Below are positions 60,449-64,000 of a stretch of 64,000 nt of DNA, piece by piece. The first letter of the stretch is position 1; the number at the start of each line of letters is the position of its first letter. The notes under the pieces were generated by a model. The model was not told the DNA's origin and searched no databases. It saw only the letters and a list, made by a program, of their open reading frames with translations. The DNA comes from Hippopus hippopus (taxonomy: Eukaryota; Mollusca; Bivalvia; Cardiida; Cardiidae): positions 64,874,845 to 64,938,844 of the forward strand of contig OX328096.1 in the NCBI GenBank assembly GCA_946811185.2. Direction: 5' to 3'. Made by a program: the position numbers and the translations under genes.

Positions 60449-61516
60449 AACAAGAGGGCCATGATGGCCCTGAGGTCGCTCACCGGAGCCTTTTGACAAA
60501 ACATGATCAGTTTAAATCTTTTGAGATTGACAAACATTCTAACAAGCTTTTGTAATTATTGGGAGTGAAAATTTGGCCTCTCTCTTGTACACAAGCTTTT
60601 TCTAGACTCATCCAAGATGTCATCAAGATAAACATTTTGACCAAGTTTCTTGAGTATTGAACTTAAGTTGTGGTCTCTAAAGTGTTCACAAGGTTTTTCT
60701 AATATTTGACAAAATGACCTAGTTTTACATCCGACCTAACCCATTTACAAACTCGTTTTAGATAACATCAAAACAAACGTTCTGACCAACTTTAAAGAGT
60801 ATTAGACTGAAATGTAGCCTCTATGAGTGTATACAAGATTTTTCTAAGATTTGACCTAGTGACCTAGTTTTTGACCCAACATGACCTATTTTCAAACTTG
60901 TCCGAGATGTTATCAAAGCAAACATTCTCACCAAATTTCATGAGTACTGCACTGAAAATGTGGCCTCCAGAAGGTTTTACACAAGGTTTTTCTAAGATTT
61001 GACCTAGTGACCTAGTTTTTGATCCGACATGATCCATTTTTACTCATCTGTGGCATCATGAAAACAAACATTCTGATTAACTTTCAAGAGTATTGGACTG
61101 AAAATGTGGCCTCTAGAGCATACACAAGGGTTTTCTAAGATTTGACCTTGTGACCTAGTTTGTGACCCGACATGACCCATTTTCAAACTCGTTGAAGATA
61201 TTAACAAAACAAATATTCTGACCAACTTTTAAGAGTATTGGACTGAAAATGTGACCTCTAGAGCTTACACAAGGTTCTTCTAAGATTTGACCTAGTGACC
61301 TAGTTTTTGACCCAACATGACCCATTTTCGAACTCATCCGAGATATTATCAAGGCAAAGAGTCTGACCAAGTTTCATGAGTTTGGACTGAAAATGTTGCC
61401 TCCAGAGCATACACAAGGTAAAAGTCGACGACGGACAACACACTACGCACAACGGACGACGGACACGGCACAATCACAAAAGCTCACCTTGAGCACTTTG
61501 TGCTCAGGCGAGCTAA
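60449..61516 (+). repeat. F1 Helitron-like element, both ends present
   Basis: 5' end ACAAGAGGGCCATGATGGCC, CTGAGGTCGCTCACCGGAGC; about seven monomers spaced 148, 143 and 145 bp (AAGATTTGACC anchors at 60846, 60994, 61137 and 61282); tail hairpin GAGCACTTTGTGCTC, then AGGCGAGCTAA. Confidence 0.87.
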
Positions 61517-62049
61517 AAACACAAAAACCCATGACAAAATGTCAAATTGGCCTCTTCCGATCAAAGACCCTTTAAACTGTCTTATTTAACCTTTATAATG
61601 ACTTTGGACAGCTGACTTGCATACACATCATATAGAAAATGATGAAGGAACTAATATCTCTACTCGGTAACCAAAAAATATTTAGATGATATATATGAAA
61701 TAGAAAAAGATCGGACATCCTACACATCCTAGAGAGAGGGAGGGGAGGGGTTTCTTGTCTTGCTGCCTGGAGCACTGAAACCATGTTGAAGACAAACGAG
61801 TGGAATATGCATACAAAGATCGAAGACTGAAAGAAAAAGCTTGGGGTTAATCTGTTTTTGTTAGTACTTAATGAAATTGCCTTAATTTGACATTTCTATT
61901 GAGACCTATAACATAGGCTTTTTTTATAGGACTGTAGAATCATTCCAACGCTGTAGCAAAAATACACGTCATCTCGACCTCTGGTAAGATGGGGGGGAAT
62001 AAAGGTTTGTTATGTTATCCGGATATCTAAAACTTGCTGAATTCTCTTA
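61517..62049. other. Unassigned
   Basis: TTTAAACTGTCTTATTTAAC and CTTTATAATGACTTTGGACA here resemble 54895-54940 inside the pogo-like element, so part of this block may be a related fragment. No gene. Confidence 0.4.
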
Positions 62050-63344
62050 AACAAGAGGGCCATGATGGCCCTGAAGTCGCTCAACTGAGTCTTTAGACCA
62101 AACATGACCTATTTTCAATCTCTTTTGAGATATTATGACATTCTACCAAGACTTCATAATTATTGGGCTGAAAATTTGGCCTCTAGCTTGTACACAAGCT
62201 TTTTCTAGAATTTCTCTCAGTGACCTACTTTTAAGCCAAACATAGCCCATTTTCGCATTGCAGACATTATCAAAACAAAGATTCTGACCACCTTTCATAA
62301 GTATTGGACAGAAAATGTGGCCTCTAGAGTGTACACAAGGTTTTTCCAAGATTTGACATGGCGACCTAGTTTTTCACCCAATGTGACCCATTTTCAATTT
62401 CCACTTACTGATTATCAAGAAAAACATTTTGACTAATTTTCATAAGTATTAGACAAAAAATGTTGACTCTAAATCTACACAAGCTATTTTAAAGATTTGA
62501 CCCAGTGACCTTATTTTTGACCCAAAGTGACCCGTTTTCAAACTCGTCCGAGCATACATAAGGTTTTTCTTAGATTTGACCTAGTGACCTAGTTTTTGAC
62601 CCGACATGACCCATTTTTAAAATTGCCTGAGATACCTTCAGGACAAAGATTCTGACCAACATTCAAGAGTTTTGGACTGAAAATGTGACCTCTAGAATGT
62701 ACAAAAGGTTTTACTAAGATTTGACCTAGTTTTTGACCCGACATGACCCATTTTCGAACTCGTTCAGATATCATCAAGACAAACATTCTGACCAACTTTC
62801 AGGAGTTTTGGACTGAAGATGTGGCCTCTAGAGAATACACAAGGTTTTTCTAGGATTTGACCTGGTGACCTAGTTTTTGACCCGACATGATCCATTTCCG
62901 AACTCATCCGAGATACAATCAAGACAAACATTCTGACCAACATTAAAGTGTTTTGGACTGAAATCAGGCCTCTAGAGCTTACACAAGGTTTTTGTCTAAG
63001 TTATGACCTACTGACCTAGTTTTTGACCGGACATGACCCATTTTGGAACCTGTCCCAGATATCATCAAGACAAACATTCTGACCAAATTTCATGAGTACT
63101 GGACTGAAAATGTGGCCTCTAGGGCGTACACAAGGTTTTTAAGATTTGACCTAGTGACCTGGTTTTTGACCCGACATGACCCATATTTGATCTCGTCTGA
63201 GATATCATCAAGACAAATATTCAGACCAAGTTTCATGAGTATCGGACTGGAAATGTGGCTTCTAGAGCGTACACAAGGTAAAAGTTGACAACGGACAACG
63301 CATGACACACACAGCACGATCACAGAAGCACTCAATTGAGCTAA
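62050..63344 (+). repeat. F1 Helitron-like element, tail hairpin reduced
   Basis: 5' end AACAAGAGGGCCATGATGGC, CCTGAAGTCGCTCAACTGAG; about nine monomers, one shortened near 62540-62590; the tail runs CACGATCACAGAAGCACTCA, ATTGAGCTAA, so the 3' hairpin has shrunk. Confidence 0.85.
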
Positions 63345-63417
63345 AAAGTGGTTAAACCTACTTTCTTCTGCTAGATTCAAGCAAGGTTGATTGCCTACGC
63401 TTCAACAAAAAAAAAAT

Positions 63418-63569
63418 TGAACTGTCAGGGAGGTGACCTTTTTACTCCTTTTACCAACTGCTACTGCTGCTGATGCAGCATGTCTATCCTTAGATCCATC
63501 TGTGTATATGGGATTTATTGGAATTGTAGTGTTCTTTAATTTCCCAATATAGACAGGATTGTACCAAAC
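63418..63569 (-). pseudogene. Retrotransposon RNase H fragment
   Basis: The minus-strand frame reads VWYNPVYIGKLKNTTIPINP, IYTDGSKDRHAASAAVAVGK, RSKKVTSLTV without a stop. YTDGSK with following small residues is the first catalytic block of LINE or LTR-type RNase H. Only about 50 codons, no other block, and no neighbouring RT. Confidence 0.6.
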
Positions 63570-63574
63570 AAGCA

Positions 63575-64000
63575 ACCTTTAGTTAGTACACAAGGTTGTT
63601 GTAAGATTTGACCTTGTGACTTTTTTTTTTAGAATCTTGCAGGACCCCATTTCAAACTTGTCAGAGACCACATCAAGACAAACAGACTGACCAACTTTCA
63701 TGAGTATCAACCGAAAATAATGCTTCTAGGGTGCATGCAAGGTATTTTCTAGATTTATCCTAGTGAGCTACATTTTGACTCAGTGTTACACAATTTCAAA
63801 CTCTGCCAAGAAATCAAGAAAATTATTCTGACCAACTTTCATGAGTATTGGTATGAAAATGTGGCCTCTGGAGTGCGCACAAGATTTTTCTACGACTTAC
63901 ATGTATTATAGTGACCTACTTTTTGACTTTATGTGAACTTATCCATGATATCATCCATGCATACTTTCTCACTAACTTCCAAAAACATTATACTGAAAGC
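63575..64000 (+). repeat. Decayed F1 array running off the window
   Basis: About three diverged monomers (GTACACAAGGTTGTTGTAAG, TTTCATGAGTATTGGTATGA). No terminus before the window end. Confidence 0.7.

Noticed and set aside
60449..63344. F1 arrays as a CRISPR-like or satellite centromere array
   Set aside because: Monomers have no unique spacers, and the arrays are short, dispersed and bounded by defined ends, which fits mobile elements better.

Overview
The window is AT-rich eukaryotic nuclear DNA, most likely from a bivalve mollusc (possibly a venerid-type heterodont clam; this is an inference from repeat style and gene structure, not from a search). It shows split genes with GT-AG introns, tRNA-derived SINEs, LINE fragments, several classes of DNA-transposon debris and long arrays of degenerate tandem repeats. 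Only two host genes are recognised. Both lie on the minus strand and both run off the window.

Gene 1 (863-13994, minus) is the 5' two-thirds of a mitochondrial carrier most like uncoupling protein 4 (UCP4/SLC25A27). Six coding exons join in frame to about 200 residues carrying two of the three carrier signature motifs. The last third lies beyond position 1. A strong splice acceptor at about 14072 suggests an upstream non-coding exon.

Gene 2 (38640-56578, minus) is the 3' part of a GRB2/drk/sem-5-type SH2-SH3 adaptor. The C-terminal SH3 exon, the second SH2 exon and two homologous versions of the first SH2 exon are visible. The two versions lie 421 bp apart with the same splice phases, so they look like alternative (probably mutually exclusive) exons. 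The N-terminal SH3 exons lie beyond position 64000 or were not found.

The rest is mobile DNA. (a) Composite elements with tandem-repeat centres share a 5' palindrome (AGGGCCATGATGGCCCT type) and a 3' hairpin followed by CTAA. Family F1 has monomers of about 145 bp, F2 about 165 bp. They look like non-autonomous Helitron/Helentron elements. A third array, F3 (about 155 bp), lacks the clear ends. (b) A very abundant MITE of about 220 bp, TTAA-flanked with CCCTTTACCA ends and a near-perfect central hairpin (piggyBac-like), occurs in more than 25 whole or broken copies. (c) A 1,337-bp mariner has perfect 30-bp TIRs and a broken DD34D transposase. (d) Two 219-bp Harbinger-like MITEs have TTA/TAA target duplications. 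(e) LINE fragments on both strands occupy 22.1-24.8 kb, with others at 16.8 and 63.5 kb. (f) tRNA-SINEs have exact target duplications, one nested inside another. (g) A TA-flanked 1.76-kb element, a pogo-like 1.2-kb element, a possible hAT-like element and long palindromes are also present.

Layout: 0-14 kb UCP4 with MITE- and F2-filled introns; 14-30 kb intergenic LINE, mariner and nested F1 arrays; 30-38.6 kb MITEs, a SINE, F1 and F2; 38.6-56.6 kb the GRB2-like gene with F1, F2 and F3 in its introns; 56.6-64 kb its upstream intron, with MITEs, F1 arrays and an RNase H fragment. No rRNA gene, functional tRNA gene, CRISPR array or bacterial-type operon is seen.
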